DNA of 29,837 nt from an uncultured Eubacteriales bacterium (GTDB lineage: Bacteria; Bacillota; Clostridia; Oscillospirales; Oscillospiraceae), in NCBI GenBank assembly GCA_900552015.1, contig URXY01000022.1, positions 1 to 29,837 on the forward strand. Reading direction: 5' to 3'. Shown here in pieces: positions 13,077 through 20,726 of the stretch. The position numbers and the translations under genes are program-made. The notes beneath the pieces were generated by a model. The model worked only from the letters and a program-made list of their open reading frames with translations. It searched no databases and had not been told where the DNA came from. Numbering within the stretch: position 1 is the first letter of the stretch; every line of letters begins with the position of its first letter.

Positions 13077-14045
13077 ATGCAGATCGGAAGCGTTACAATC
13101 GAATCAAAGCTCGCGCTCGCGCCGATGGCGGGCGTGACGGACGCTGCATTCCGCCAGATATGCTCCGAGCTTGGCGCGGGCTACACCGTCACCGAGCTTG
13201 TGAGCGCCAAAGCGCTGTGCTATCACGACGCGAAGACCGCGCAGCTCCTGCGCCCCTTTCCGGGCGAGAAGCCCTTTGCCGCGCAGATATTCGGCAGCGA
13301 CGAAACCTGCATGGCCGAGGCCGCGCAGATGGCCATTGAGATATCCGGCGCGGACATTCTCGATATCAACATGGGCTGCCCGGTGGGCAAGGTCGTCAAA
13401 AACGGTGACGGCAGCGCCCTGATGCGCGACGTGGAAAAGGCCGCGCGCATCGCCGAGGCCGTTGTGCGCGCCGTCAAGGTGCCCGTCACGGCGAAGATGC
13501 GCCGCGGCTGGGACAAGGGCTGCATCAATGCCGTCGAGCTTGCCAAAATGCTCGAGCAGGTCGGCGTCAGCGCTGTTGCGGTGCACGGGCGCACGCGCGC
13601 GCAGATGTACGGCGGTGAGGCCGACTGGAACACCATCCGCGATGTGAAGCAGGCGGTAAACATCCCCGTCATCGCCAATGGCGACGTATTTTCCCCCGAG
13701 GCCGCCGTGCGCATCCTCCGCTTCACGGGCGCGGACATGGCGATGATCGGCCGCGGGAGCTTCGGCAACCCCTGGCTCTTCATGCAGTCCGCCGCCGCGC
13801 TCGACGGGCGCGACGTTCCGTCGCTCCCGCCCTTTGCCGAGCGCTGGGATACCGCCGTGCGTCAGGTCGAGCTTTCCGCCGAGTACGGCACCGAGCGCGG
13901 CGCCATGCTCGAAGCGCGCCACCACCTGTGCTGGTATTTGAAGGGCGTGAGCCACGCCAACTATTATAAGGAAAAGATCGTGCAGCTTTCAACGCTGGAT
14001 GAATTGCACACGCTCAGCCGTGCCATCAAGCGCGATCTGCACTGA
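13077..14045 (+). CDS. dusB: tRNA-dihydrouridine synthase, DusB type
   Basis: A 322-residue flavoenzyme that reduces uridine to dihydrouridine in tRNA. The TIM-barrel blocks are all present: APMAGVTDAAFRQI (FMN), NMGCPVGKVVKNGDGSALM with the catalytic cysteine, TAKMRRGWD, VHGRTRAQMYGG with ADW, IANGDV and GRGSFGNPWLF. I start it at 13077, behind GAGGCGG and just downstream of a good promoter; the longer frame to 12954 runs through the promoter and the tRNA upstream region. It is the first gene of a five-gene run through the pseudouridine synthase gene and is followed by the sigma-factor gene after 9 bases. Confidence 0.95.
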   Translation: MQIGSVTIESKLALAPMAGVTDAAFRQICSELGAGYTVTELVSAKALCYHDAKTAQLLRPFPGEKPFAAQIFGSDETCMAEAAQMAIEISGADILDINMGCPVGKVVKNGDGSALMRDVEKAARIAEAVVRAVKVPVTAKMRRGWDKGCINAVELAKMLEQVGVSAVAVHGRTRAQMYGGEADWNTIRDVKQAVNIPVIANGDVFSPEAAVRILRFTGADMAMIGRGSFGNPWLFMQSAAALDGRDVPSLPPFAERWDTAVRQVELSAEYGTERGAMLEARHHLCWYLKGVSHANYYKEKIVQLSTLDELHTLSRAIKRDLH

Positions 14046-14054
14046 GGAAGGGAC

Positions 14055-14666
14055 ATGAACGAAAAGGAACTTGTCGCTCGCCTTCAAGCGCGGGACGAAA
14101 CCGCCTTTGAAGAACTGATCCGCCTATATGAAAAGAAGGTATATGCCCTCTGCGTCCGTATGTGCGGCAACGCCGAGGATGCCGAGGAGGCCGCGCAGGA
14201 CGCATTTCTCGCGCTCTGGCGCGGCATTGACCGCTTCCGCCAGGAGTCGGCGCTCTCGACATGGATCTACCGCCTGACCTCCAACGCCTGCATCGACCTC
14301 ATGCGCCGCAGGCGCAAGAGCGAAGGCAGCGTCTCGCTTGATGACGAGGCGCTCTTTCTGGACGCGGCGGACCCCGCACCCCAGCCGCACGAGGAGGCTG
14401 AGCGCCGCGAAGCGCAGCGGCTTTTGCAGGAGGGGCTTATGTCGCTCCCTGCCGAATACCGCAGCATTTTGCTTCTGCGGGAGGTCGAGGGCCTGAGCTA
14501 TTCCGAAATTTCGGAGACGCTCGAGCTGGAACTTGGCACCGTGAAATCGCGCATCAGCCGGGGTCGAACACTTTTGCGTAATTTTTTATCCGTCAGCGGG
14601 AACTTTTTCGAAAAATCTGCGTCAAAAGTTACAGAATGTAACCGAGAGGGGATGAGCGCCAAATGA
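14055..14666 (+). CDS. ECF (group 4) RNA polymerase sigma factor
   Basis: A 203-residue sigma-70-family factor with region 2 at about residues 15-85 (the CGNAEDAEEAAQDAFLALWR and LSTWIYRLTSNACIDLMRRR blocks) and region 4 at about 125-180 (LPAEYRSILLLREVEGLSYS, then GTVKSRISRGRTLLR as the helix-turn-helix). There is no region 1.1 or 3, so it is of the extracytoplasmic-function type. Its end overlaps the start of the anti-sigma gene by 4 bases, which indicates coupled synthesis of the pair. It probably controls an envelope or stress regulon. The C-terminal tail of about 25 residues after region 4 is short and not conserved-looking. Confidence 0.94.
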   Translation: MNEKELVARLQARDETAFEELIRLYEKKVYALCVRMCGNAEDAEEAAQDAFLALWRGIDRFRQESALSTWIYRLTSNACIDLMRRRRKSEGSVSLDDEALFLDAADPAPQPHEEAERREAQRLLQEGLMSLPAEYRSILLLREVEGLSYSEISETLELELGTVKSRISRGRTLLRNFLSVSGNFFEKSASKVTECNREGMSAK

Positions 14667-15478
14667 AATGCTGCGAAGAATACACCGCCGCGCTCTCTGC
14701 CTTTGCAGACGGAGAACTGAACGAAAACGAGAGAAATGAACTGTTGGCGCACCTGGAGCACTGCGAAGCCTGCCGCGATAAGCTCTCCGAGCTGATGATC
14801 CTGCACACGATGTTTGAAGAGCTGCCGGAGCTCGACGCGCCGGAGGGCTTTTCCGAGCGCGTGCTCGACAGGCTGCACGCCGAGGAGCACGCCAAAAAGC
14901 GCCACCGCCGCGCATGGCCGCGTGTGCTGGCTGCCTGCTTTGCGCTTCTCGTCGTCACGGCCGCGGCGTGGAAGCTGGCTCCCGCGATGGTCAACAGCAG
15001 CGACAGCGCCGCGGACTGCGACACGAATAGCAATGAGACCATGGGCGCGCCCACAGTGTCCGACGCATCCGATGCATCGGACAACGGCCTCACTTACAGC
15101 TACTCCTCCGTGCAAAAGGATGGCACGCAGTCCGATGCCAGCCCGTTCGACACGTATGCCGACGCGGAAGACGGCGCGGACGACCGCTCCACCGATACGG
15201 AGGGAGGCTACGTCATCGTCACGCTCGATGTGCCCGCGGCGGCGGAATTCCTGCACGAGCGCGGCATGGCCGTGTACGCGGAAAATGACGAGTACGTCAG
15301 CTACCTCGTCGTGGCCGAAGCGGCACATGACTTAGCAGACGCCATGGAGCTGCCTGAGGCTGAGCGCACCGCGCTCTGTCAGGCAGACGATATTCTGATC
15401 GTCAAGGTCGCCAAGACCGCACCGGCGGTCGAAGAGCCTGCGGAAAACACCCCCGCAGGAGAAGAGGAGAGCGAATGA
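14663..15478 (+). CDS. Membrane-anchored anti-sigma factor with a ZAS zinc motif
   Basis: A 271-residue single-span membrane protein. The cytosolic N-terminus carries the zinc-associated anti-sigma pattern His30-x3-Cys34-x2-Cys37 (HLEHCEACRDK), which binds the cognate ECF factor encoded immediately upstream. A basic stretch (KKRHRRAWPR) precedes one membrane helix at about residues 85-104. The external part is acidic and serine-rich (about 110-170, low complexity), followed by a small folded region with VIVTLDVPAAAEFLHERGM. A proline- and glutamate-rich tail ends the protein. The signal is presumably sensed by the outer domain and relayed by proteolysis or zinc loss. Its stop overlaps the lspA start by 4 bases. 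Confidence 0.88.
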   Translation: MKCCEEYTAALSAFADGELNENERNELLAHLEHCEACRDKLSELMILHTMFEELPELDAPEGFSERVLDRLHAEEHAKKRHRRAWPRVLAACFALLVVTAAAWKLAPAMVNSSDSAADCDTNSNETMGAPTVSDASDASDNGLTYSYSSVQKDGTQSDASPFDTYADAEDGADDRSTDTEGGYVIVTLDVPAAAEFLHERGMAVYAENDEYVSYLVVAEAAHDLADAMELPEAERTALCQADDILIVKVAKTAPAVEEPAENTPAGEEESE

Positions 15479-16128
15479 ACGATATCGGCGTGATCGGCGG
15501 CGCGGACGGCACGACACAGATCGTCGTCTCCGGCAGCATCGGAGGGCCGATCCTGTGGATCTTTTTCGGCGCGCTGGCGCTGATGGTGATTTTATACGCT
15601 GCATTTTACCAACGCGGCAAGGGCAAGGCGGTCTGCCTTGCCCTCGCGGCGGTTTTCTGCGTGGCGGCGGATCAGGCCGTCAAATTCCTCGTCGTGAACA
15701 CAATGTCACTCGGCGAATCGGAGCCGCTGCTGCCGCCGCTGTTACAGCTCACGCGCGTGCACAACTACGGCGCGGCGTGGTCGAGCTTTTCGGGCGCACG
15801 GTGGCTGCTCATCGCGCTGACGGCGGCGGGCATGTGCGCCATCGCATGGCTGCTCGTCAAGATCGTGCGCCATCCGCTGGGCCAGTGGTCGCTTGCGATC
15901 ATCCTCGGCGGCGGCATCGGCAATCTCATTGACCGCGTGCGCCTCGGGTACGTCGTCGACATGTTAGACACGATGTTCATGGACTTTCCCGTCTTCAACG
16001 TGGCGGATGTGTTCGTTGTGTGCGGCACGGTCTGCGCGCTCATCTACTACCTTGCCTTTTACAGCAAGAGCGACGAGAAAAACTGGGGGAACAAGGTCGA
16101 TGGAACCGATCCTGCTGCAAACAAGTGA
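15475..16128 (+). CDS. lspA: Lipoprotein signal peptidase (SPase II) with an N-terminal extension carrying an IGGADG motif
   Basis: A 217-residue membrane protein. From about residue 51 on it is a normal four-helix LspA, with QAVKFLVV near the start, the catalytic aspartates in GNLIDR (Asp153) and FNVADV (Asp178), and a typical C-terminal helix. It cuts prolipoproteins at the lipobox; several lipoproteins are encoded in this window. The first 50 residues are not part of LspA: IGVIGGADGTTQIVV followed by GPILWIFFGALALMVILYAA, an additional membrane helix. IGxIGGADGPT is a hallmark of the beta subunit of sodium-pumping decarboxylases. ATGA overlap with the anti-sigma gene fixes the start. Whether the extension is functional or a start upstream of the true LspA is used is not known, but the overlap favours the long form. 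Confidence 0.9.
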   Translation: MNDIGVIGGADGTTQIVVSGSIGGPILWIFFGALALMVILYAAFYQRGKGKAVCLALAAVFCVAADQAVKFLVVNTMSLGESEPLLPPLLQLTRVHNYGAAWSSFSGARWLLIALTAAGMCAIAWLLVKIVRHPLGQWSLAIILGGGIGNLIDRVRLGYVVDMLDTMFMDFPVFNVADVFVVCGTVCALIYYLAFYSKSDEKNWGNKVDGTDPAANK

Positions 16129-17011
16129 AGCCGATGCCGGTACGCGGCTCGATGCCTTTCTCGCCCACGCCGTTGAGGATCTGACGCGCTCGGCGGCGGC
16201 GAAGGCCATCGAGGACGGGCGCGTGCTCGTAAGCGGCAAAGCCCCGAGCAAGAGCCTCAAGCTCACAGGGAATGAAACCATCGAGTTCACCCCTGAGGAG
16301 CCCGCCCCCATCGACGCTGTGCCGCAGGATATCCCGCTTACCGTCGTCTACGAAGACGACGATGTCATCGTCGTCAATAAGCCGAGCGGACTCGTTGTCC
16401 ATCCCGCGCCGGGGCATCCGGACGGGACGCTCGTGAACGCCCTCTTGTATCACTGCGGCGACAGCTTATCCGGCGTCGGCGGCGCGCTGCGCCCGGGCAT
16501 CGTGCACCGCATCGACCGCGACACGAGCGGGCTCATCATCGCGGCAAAAAACGACTATGCGCACCAGTTCCTCTCCGCCCAACTGGCCGATCACACGCTC
16601 GCGCGCACGTATGAGTGCATCGTGGTCGGCAACCTGCGCGAGGACAGCGGCACGGTCGACGCGCCCATCGCGCGCGACAGCCGCGACCGCAAGCGCATGG
16701 CCGTCGTTCCGGGCGGACGCCGCGCGGTGACACATTGGGAGGTCATCGCCCGCTATCCGGGCTACACGCACGTGCGGTGCAAACTCGAAACAGGCCGCAC
16801 ACACCAGATCCGCGTGCACATGGCCTACCTCGGCCACCCGATCCTGGGCGACACGGTGTACGGCGCGAAAAAGGCCGTTCCCGGCCTCACGGGCCAATGC
16901 CTGCACGCGGTGGGGCTGCAATTCATCCACCCGCGGACGAAGGAGCTCGTTTCGCTCTCGTGCCCGCTGCCCGAGGAATTCACCGCCATGCTGCGAAAAA
17001 TCAACAAATAG
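16100..17011 (+). CDS. rluD: RluA/RluD-family 23S rRNA or tRNA pseudouridine synthase (YlyB type)
   Basis: A 303-residue enzyme with an N-terminal S4 RNA-binding domain (about residues 13-70, TRLDAFLAHAVEDLTRSAAA) and an RluA catalytic domain with the active-site block HRIDRDTSG (catalytic Asp) and GRTHQIRVHMAYLGHPILGD. It starts at 16100, overlapping the last 29 bases of lspA. The lspA-rluD order is the Firmicutes arrangement (lspA-ylyB in Bacillus). Exact uridine targets cannot be read from the sequence; RluD proper modifies positions near 1911-1917 of 23S rRNA, but Firmicutes homologs are less well characterised. An intrinsic terminator follows. Confidence 0.92.
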   Translation: MEPILLQTSEADAGTRLDAFLAHAVEDLTRSAAAKAIEDGRVLVSGKAPSKSLKLTGNETIEFTPEEPAPIDAVPQDIPLTVVYEDDDVIVVNKPSGLVVHPAPGHPDGTLVNALLYHCGDSLSGVGGALRPGIVHRIDRDTSGLIIAAKNDYAHQFLSAQLADHTLARTYECIVVGNLREDSGTVDAPIARDSRDRKRMAVVPGGRRAVTHWEVIARYPGYTHVRCKLETGRTHQIRVHMAYLGHPILGDTVYGAKKAVPGLTGQCLHAVGLQFIHPRTKELVSLSCPLPEEFTAMLRKINK

Positions 17012-17022
17012 CACGTCTGATC

Positions 17023-17051
17023 GGCGGAAGCGACCGCTTCCGCCTTATTTT
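17023..17051 (+). terminator. Terminator behind the pseudouridine synthase gene
   Basis: A 9-base-pair stem (17023-17031 with 17036-17044) is followed by TTATTTTTT. It separates the dusB-rluD run from folC, which has no obvious promoter of its own, so folC may depend on readthrough. Confidence 0.88.
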
Positions 17052-17075
17052 TTGAGAGAAACACAGGTGAACAAT

Positions 17076-18359
17076 GTGAAAGAGCTGCAAACCATTGAGG
17101 AGACCCTCAAATACCTGCAATTCGACAACTGGGAGCAGAGCGAACCCGGCCTTGCGCGCTCGCGCGAGCTTCTGGGCCTGCTCGGCAATCCCGAGCAGAA
17201 GCTCAAATTCGTCCACATCGCGGGCACGAACGGCAAGGGCTCGACCGCCGCGATGCTCGCCTCCGTGCTCCGGCGCGCGGGGTACCGCACGGGGCTCTAT
17301 ACCTCGCCCCATCTGCTGCGCTTCCACGAGCGCATGAGCGTGAACGGGGAAGAGATCGACGATGAGTCCCTCATTTCGCTCACAAACACCGTGCGGAACG
17401 CAGCGGAGAGCATGAGTGAAATGCCCACGGGCTTTGAGATCATGACGGCCATCGCCTTTTTGTACTTCGTGCAGGAGCAGTGCGACATCGTCTCGCTCGA
17501 GGTCGGTCTCGGCGGGCGCATGGATTCGACAAACGTCATCCCCGCGCCGGAGGTCTGCGTCGTGGCGAATATCGGCCTTGAGCACACGGCCATTCTGGGC
17601 GACACGGTCGAAAAGATCGCCGCGGAGAAGTGCGGCATCATCAAGCACGGCGCGCACGCCGTGCTCTTCGGCCAGAGCGAGGGCGTGGAGAACGTCGCGC
17701 GTGAAAAATGCGCGCAGGAGGGCGTGACCCTCACGATCACCGCGCAGGAAAAGCTTGAGCGCATTTCGTCCTCGCTTGACGGGCAGGTCTTCAAGTACCG
17801 CGGCCGCGGGCCGTACCACCTGCGTCTTCTCGGTGAGTATCAGCTCTTGAACGCGCTGACGGTCATCGACGTGTGCAGCGCGCTGCGCTCGCGCGGCTGG
17901 GACAAGCTCACGGACGAGGCCATTGACGAGGGGCTTTCCCACGCCCAGTGGCCCGGACGGCTCGAGCTTCTGCGCCGCAGGCCGGACTTCATCGTTGACG
18001 GCGCGCACAATCCCCAGTGCGTCGACGCGCTGATGGATTCGCTCGCCGCGCTCTACGGCGACAAAAAACTCATCTTCCTCACAGGGGTGCTTCGCGACAA
18101 GGACTGGCAGCAAATGCTGCGCCGCGCGCTCCCGCTCGCCAAGGCGTTTGTCGTCATCACGCCGCCTTCTGCCCGCGCGCTCGATGAAAACGAGCTCGCC
18201 GCGTGGCTGAACGCACAGGGCGTGCAGGCCGTCCCCGCCAAGGACACCGCCGACGGCGTCCGCCGCGCCCTGGCGCTTGCAGGCGAGGACGATGCCATCT
18301 GCTCTTGGGGCTCGCTCTACTTCACCGGCGAGGTGCGCCGCGTCTTAACGGAACAGTAA
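17076..18359 (+). CDS. folC: Folylpolyglutamate synthase / dihydrofolate synthase
   Basis: A 427-residue Mur-ligase-family enzyme that adds glutamate to folates and, in many bacteria, to dihydropteroate. The ATP-binding loop GTNGKGSTAAM is near residue 50, followed by YTSPHLLRFHERMSVNG; EVGLGGRMDSTNV and VDGAHNPQCVDAL are further family blocks. I prefer the GTG at 17076, 6 bases behind AGGTG; alternatives are GTG at 17067 and TTG at 17052, which lack a good ribosome binding site and, in the last case, abut the terminator. It follows the rRNA-modification gene but is separated by a terminator. A second terminator ends it. Confidence 0.93.
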   Translation: MKELQTIEETLKYLQFDNWEQSEPGLARSRELLGLLGNPEQKLKFVHIAGTNGKGSTAAMLASVLRRAGYRTGLYTSPHLLRFHERMSVNGEEIDDESLISLTNTVRNAAESMSEMPTGFEIMTAIAFLYFVQEQCDIVSLEVGLGGRMDSTNVIPAPEVCVVANIGLEHTAILGDTVEKIAAEKCGIIKHGAHAVLFGQSEGVENVAREKCAQEGVTLTITAQEKLERISSSLDGQVFKYRGRGPYHLRLLGEYQLLNALTVIDVCSALRSRGWDKLTDEAIDEGLSHAQWPGRLELLRRRPDFIVDGAHNPQCVDALMDSLAALYGDKKLIFLTGVLRDKDWQQMLRRALPLAKAFVVITPPSARALDENELAAWLNAQGVQAVPAKDTADGVRRALALAGEDDAICSWGSLYFTGEVRRVLTEQ

Positions 18360-18370
18360 ACACGATAAAA

Positions 18371-18402
18371 AAGGCCGCTGCGAAACGCCGCAGCGGTCTT
18401 TT
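18371..18402 (+). terminator. Terminator of folC
   Basis: A 12-base-pair stem (18371-18382 with 18389-18400, one G-T pair) followed by TTTT, 12 bases behind the stop codon. Confidence 0.88.
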
Positions 18403-18420
18403 CATGATCCCCATGCCGCA

Positions 18421-18559
18421 TTTGCCGCGACCAGCGGCAAACAGGCCCCCACACCCCAATCGGCGCAAAACCCATCAACCTACATCCGCCGCATTTTCTG
18501 CCCATACGGGCAGAAAAACGGGAAAAGCGTCGCAGACTTTGCCGCCCGCAGGCGGCAAA
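18421..18559. repeat. Three successive intergenic hairpins
   Basis: Between folC and the 92-bp repeat lie three separate perfect hairpins with A/T ends: TTTGCCGC...GCGGCAAA (18421-18441), a 10-base-pair stem at 18494-18517 (TTTTCTGCCC with its complement) and a 9-base-pair stem at 18538-18559. The last has a counterpart with different but still pairing bases at 23405-23426. No gene is visible in this stretch. Confidence 0.7.
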
Positions 18560-18564
18560 TAATC

Positions 18565-18656
18565 TTGATCGTAAATTCTGACGACAGAAGGTGAATTGCC
18601 GCAAAGCGGCAAGAGAAGCCGCCCTGGGGCGTGTGCGTCAGAATTTACACTTCTCA
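18565..18656 (+). repeat. 92-bp intergenic repeat with terminal inverted repeats, copy 1
   Basis: This stretch is repeated on the opposite strand at 23308-23399 with one mismatch in 92 bases. Its 78-bp core (18571-18648) starts with GTAAATTCTGACG and ends with the exact complement CGTCAGAATTTAC, 13-bp terminal inverted repeats. The interior contains the hairpin TTGCCGCAAAGCGGCAA. It encodes nothing and lies between two genes with their own terminators. The size and ends resemble a small non-autonomous mobile element (MITE) or REP-type sequence. No flanking target duplication is evident. Confidence 0.85.
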
Positions 18657-18709
18657 CGGAGCGGAGTGTGCGCGCCTTCGGCGCGTGCATGCAGCGCAGT
18701 GCAAACCTA

Positions 18710-18755
18710 TTAAAAACAAAGGACAGATGGCTTGCCATCTGTCCTTTGTTTTTAA
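18710..18755 (-). terminator. Terminator of the M23 peptidase gene
   Basis: A 21-base-pair palindrome (18710-18730 with 18735-18755) with strong A and T ends. It overlaps the stop codon of the minus-strand peptidase gene. It could stop transcription from either side. Confidence 0.9.
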
Positions 18756-20476
18756 CTAAGATAGTTGAGCGGATTGACATACGAGCCGTTTCTCTGGATG
18801 CCGAAGTGGCAGTGGACGCCGCTGGCGACGCCGCTGCGGCCTGCCTTGGCGATCTGCTGGCCCTTGTAGACCGTCTGCCCCGCCGAGACGAGCAGCGACG
18901 AGTTGTGCTCATAATAGGTAACATATCCGTTGTTGTGGTCAATAATAACAACATAGCCCATCGCGCCCTTATAGCCCGCGTAGGTGACGCGGCCACCGTC
19001 GGCGGCGTAGATCGGCGTGCCGTAGGAGCAGGCGATGTCGATGCCCTTGTGGTTGCTCGTTGCGCCGCGGATACCCGTGTTGCGGTAGCCGAAGTACGAG
19101 GTGATACGGCCCGAGCACGGCCAGCGGAAGCTGCCGGTGGGGTACCAGGTGGGACGCACCTTCGTGCCGCGCGCACGGGTCTCGGCCACGGGGTCGGAGA
19201 GCGTGACGGAGGAGATGACCGTACGCTCCTGCTCTTCGCCGTTGATGTAGGTGACGTCGGCCACGATATCGGCGGAACCGTAGGTGCCCTTGGAAATGAC
19301 GCGTTCATCACCCTGCCACATGGACGAATCGTTCACGTAGTTCACATCGTAGTTGATGTCCTCGATATAATTCTGCCGCTCGGTGACCTTAACGGTCAGG
19401 TACGGCACAGCGTTCGAGAGCGTCAGCGCATCGCCGATGTGGATGCGGTTGATATCGTAACCGGGGTTCAGCGCTTCAAGTTCGGCGGCGGTCATGCCGT
19501 TGTTGTTCGCGATCTGGCCCCACGTATCGCCCTTGACGACGGTGTAGGTCACCTCGCCCGCCTTGGTGGAGTTCAGGAGCTCCGCGATCGTGCCGAGGTT
19601 CATCACGCTGTCCGTCGGGACATAGCCCTCCGCGATGCGGACATTTTCCACAAAGTCGACTGAAAGCGTGTCAGCGGAGACATATATCTGCTTGATCTGC
19701 TCGAGAAGGTCCTCCAGTGCGCCCGCGTACTGTGTCGAGCCGACGAGTTCATCGTCGATATAGAGCGAGTAGCCATAGGTCACCTGCCCGAGCTCGTCGG
19801 CCAGATCCTGCTCAAAGGTCGTGGTGTCCGTCACATCGCTGCGGCGGACGAAGGCCGTTGCATAGTGGATGGCCCCATCTTCGATCTTATAGGTCTTGCC
19901 GAGCGTCTCGGTCGTGATGTTTTCGAGCTTGGCCGCGGCCTTGCGCGCGAGCGACGCGCTGCCGACGGTATCGACCACATTGCCGTTATACTCCACGGTC
20001 GTTCCCAGCGTGTAGAAGGAAAAGAAGATCGCAACTGCGGCGACGACGGCCGCACCGCCAATGAAATAGAACGGGTTGACGCGCCGCGCGCGGCGGTGCC
20101 AGCGGTCCTCATATGCGCCGGCGGCGTGGTTGCGCTGGCGGCGGCGCGCCAGCAGCCTTTCGTGCAGAAGTGAGCGCCACATCGGGAACATCCCGCCGAT
20201 GACGAGAAAGACCTGCACGAGGAAACGGTTGGATTCGGGGAAGTTGCGCGCTTTGCTCTCGCGCATGACCGTGCGGGCGCGCGGCCCGATGCGGCGGATG
20301 CGCTTGCCCAGCGTTGCAAAAAAGAGCGCTGCGTGCGCCAGAAACGCGCGCAGCCATTGGGGAGTGCCGCGCTCCTCGCGCGCGGACTTTCGGTTCGACA
20401 CGGTCTTCGTGCGCTCGCTGCGGCGCTGCGGCTGCTCGCTGCCGCGGCGTCTAGTCGGATGGTTCTGCTCAGCCAT
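18752..20476 (-). CDS. Cell-wall peptidase with LysM, G5 and M23 domains
   Basis: A 574-residue membrane-anchored peptidoglycan endopeptidase. A long basic cytosolic N-terminus (about 150 residues, rich in Arg) precedes one membrane helix (FYFIGGAAVVAAVAIFFSFY). The external part has a LysM domain (YTVVKGDTWGQIANNNGMTA), a G5 domain around KVTERQNYIEDINYD, and a C-terminal M23 domain with the zinc ligands in NHKGIDIAC and GVHCHFGIQ. It would cleave peptide cross-links in the wall; both metal-site motifs are intact. I start it at 20476, with AAGGAG 10 bases upstream; longer frames cross the promoter. It stands alone, divergent from pta. The long basic tail in the cytosol is unusual for the family. 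Confidence 0.92.
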   Translation of the reverse strand: MAEQNHPTRRRGSEQPQRRSERTKTVSNRKSAREERGTPQWLRAFLAHAALFFATLGKRIRRIGPRARTVMRESKARNFPESNRFLVQVFLVIGGMFPMWRSLLHERLLARRRQRNHAAGAYEDRWHRRARRVNPFYFIGGAAVVAAVAIFFSFYTLGTTVEYNGNVVDTVGSASLARKAAAKLENITTETLGKTYKIEDGAIHYATAFVRRSDVTDTTTFEQDLADELGQVTYGYSLYIDDELVGSTQYAGALEDLLEQIKQIYVSADTLSVDFVENVRIAEGYVPTDSVMNLGTIAELLNSTKAGEVTYTVVKGDTWGQIANNNGMTAAELEALNPGYDINRIHIGDALTLSNAVPYLTVKVTERQNYIEDINYDVNYVNDSSMWQGDERVISKGTYGSADIVADVTYINGEEQERTVISSVTLSDPVAETRARGTKVRPTWYPTGSFRWPCSGRITSYFGYRNTGIRGATSNHKGIDIACSYGTPIYAADGGRVTYAGYKGAMGYVVIIDHNNGYVTYYEHNSSLLVSAGQTVYKGQQIAKAGRSGVASGVHCHFGIQRNGSYVNPLNYLS

Positions 20477-20518
20477 TATCAAAAACTCCTTAGAGAAAAA
20501 AGCGGTAAACATAAAAAA

Positions 20519-20533
20519 GTTACAAATTGTAAC
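20519..20533. promoter_or_regulatory. Inverted repeat at the peptidase transcription start, possible operator
   Basis: GTTACAA-A-TTGTAAC is a perfect dyad immediately downstream of the peptidase -10 box, where a bound repressor would block initiation. No regulator gene is adjacent. The TGTAAC half sites are reminiscent of WalR boxes, but the expected direct arrangement is not present. Confidence 0.4.
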
Positions 20534-20540
20534 TACTGCT

Positions 20541-20569
20541 ATCATACTGACTTTTCGTTCCTGCGTCAA
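20541..20569 (-). promoter_or_regulatory. Promoter of the M23 peptidase gene
   Basis: TTGACG (20569-20564) and TATGAT (20546-20541) on the minus strand with a 17-base spacer, about 65 bases upstream of the start codon. Confidence 0.82.
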
Positions 20570-20643
20570 GTCTTTTAGAGAAAAGATACTGTGAATATGT
20601 TTCATGAGTGTGGAAAATTTGTAAACTTTTGCGTGATTTTTCC

Positions 20644-20672
20644 TTGTGACGGTCGAAAAATGGGTGTATACT
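20644..20672 (+). promoter_or_regulatory. Promoter of pta
   Basis: TTGTGA at 20644-20649 and TATACT at 20667-20672, spacer 17 bases, 55 bases upstream of the pta start. AGGAGG at 20715-20720 is the ribosome binding site. Confidence 0.8.
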
Positions 20673-20726
20673 ACTTGCGTCAATTTGCGCCGTGTGAACG
20701 GACGCATCCTATATAGGAGGTAAATT

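Noticed and set aside
18421..18656. Hairpins and repeat considered as a CRISPR array
   Set aside because: The hairpins differ from each other and are not separated by equal-length spacers; no cas genes are present.
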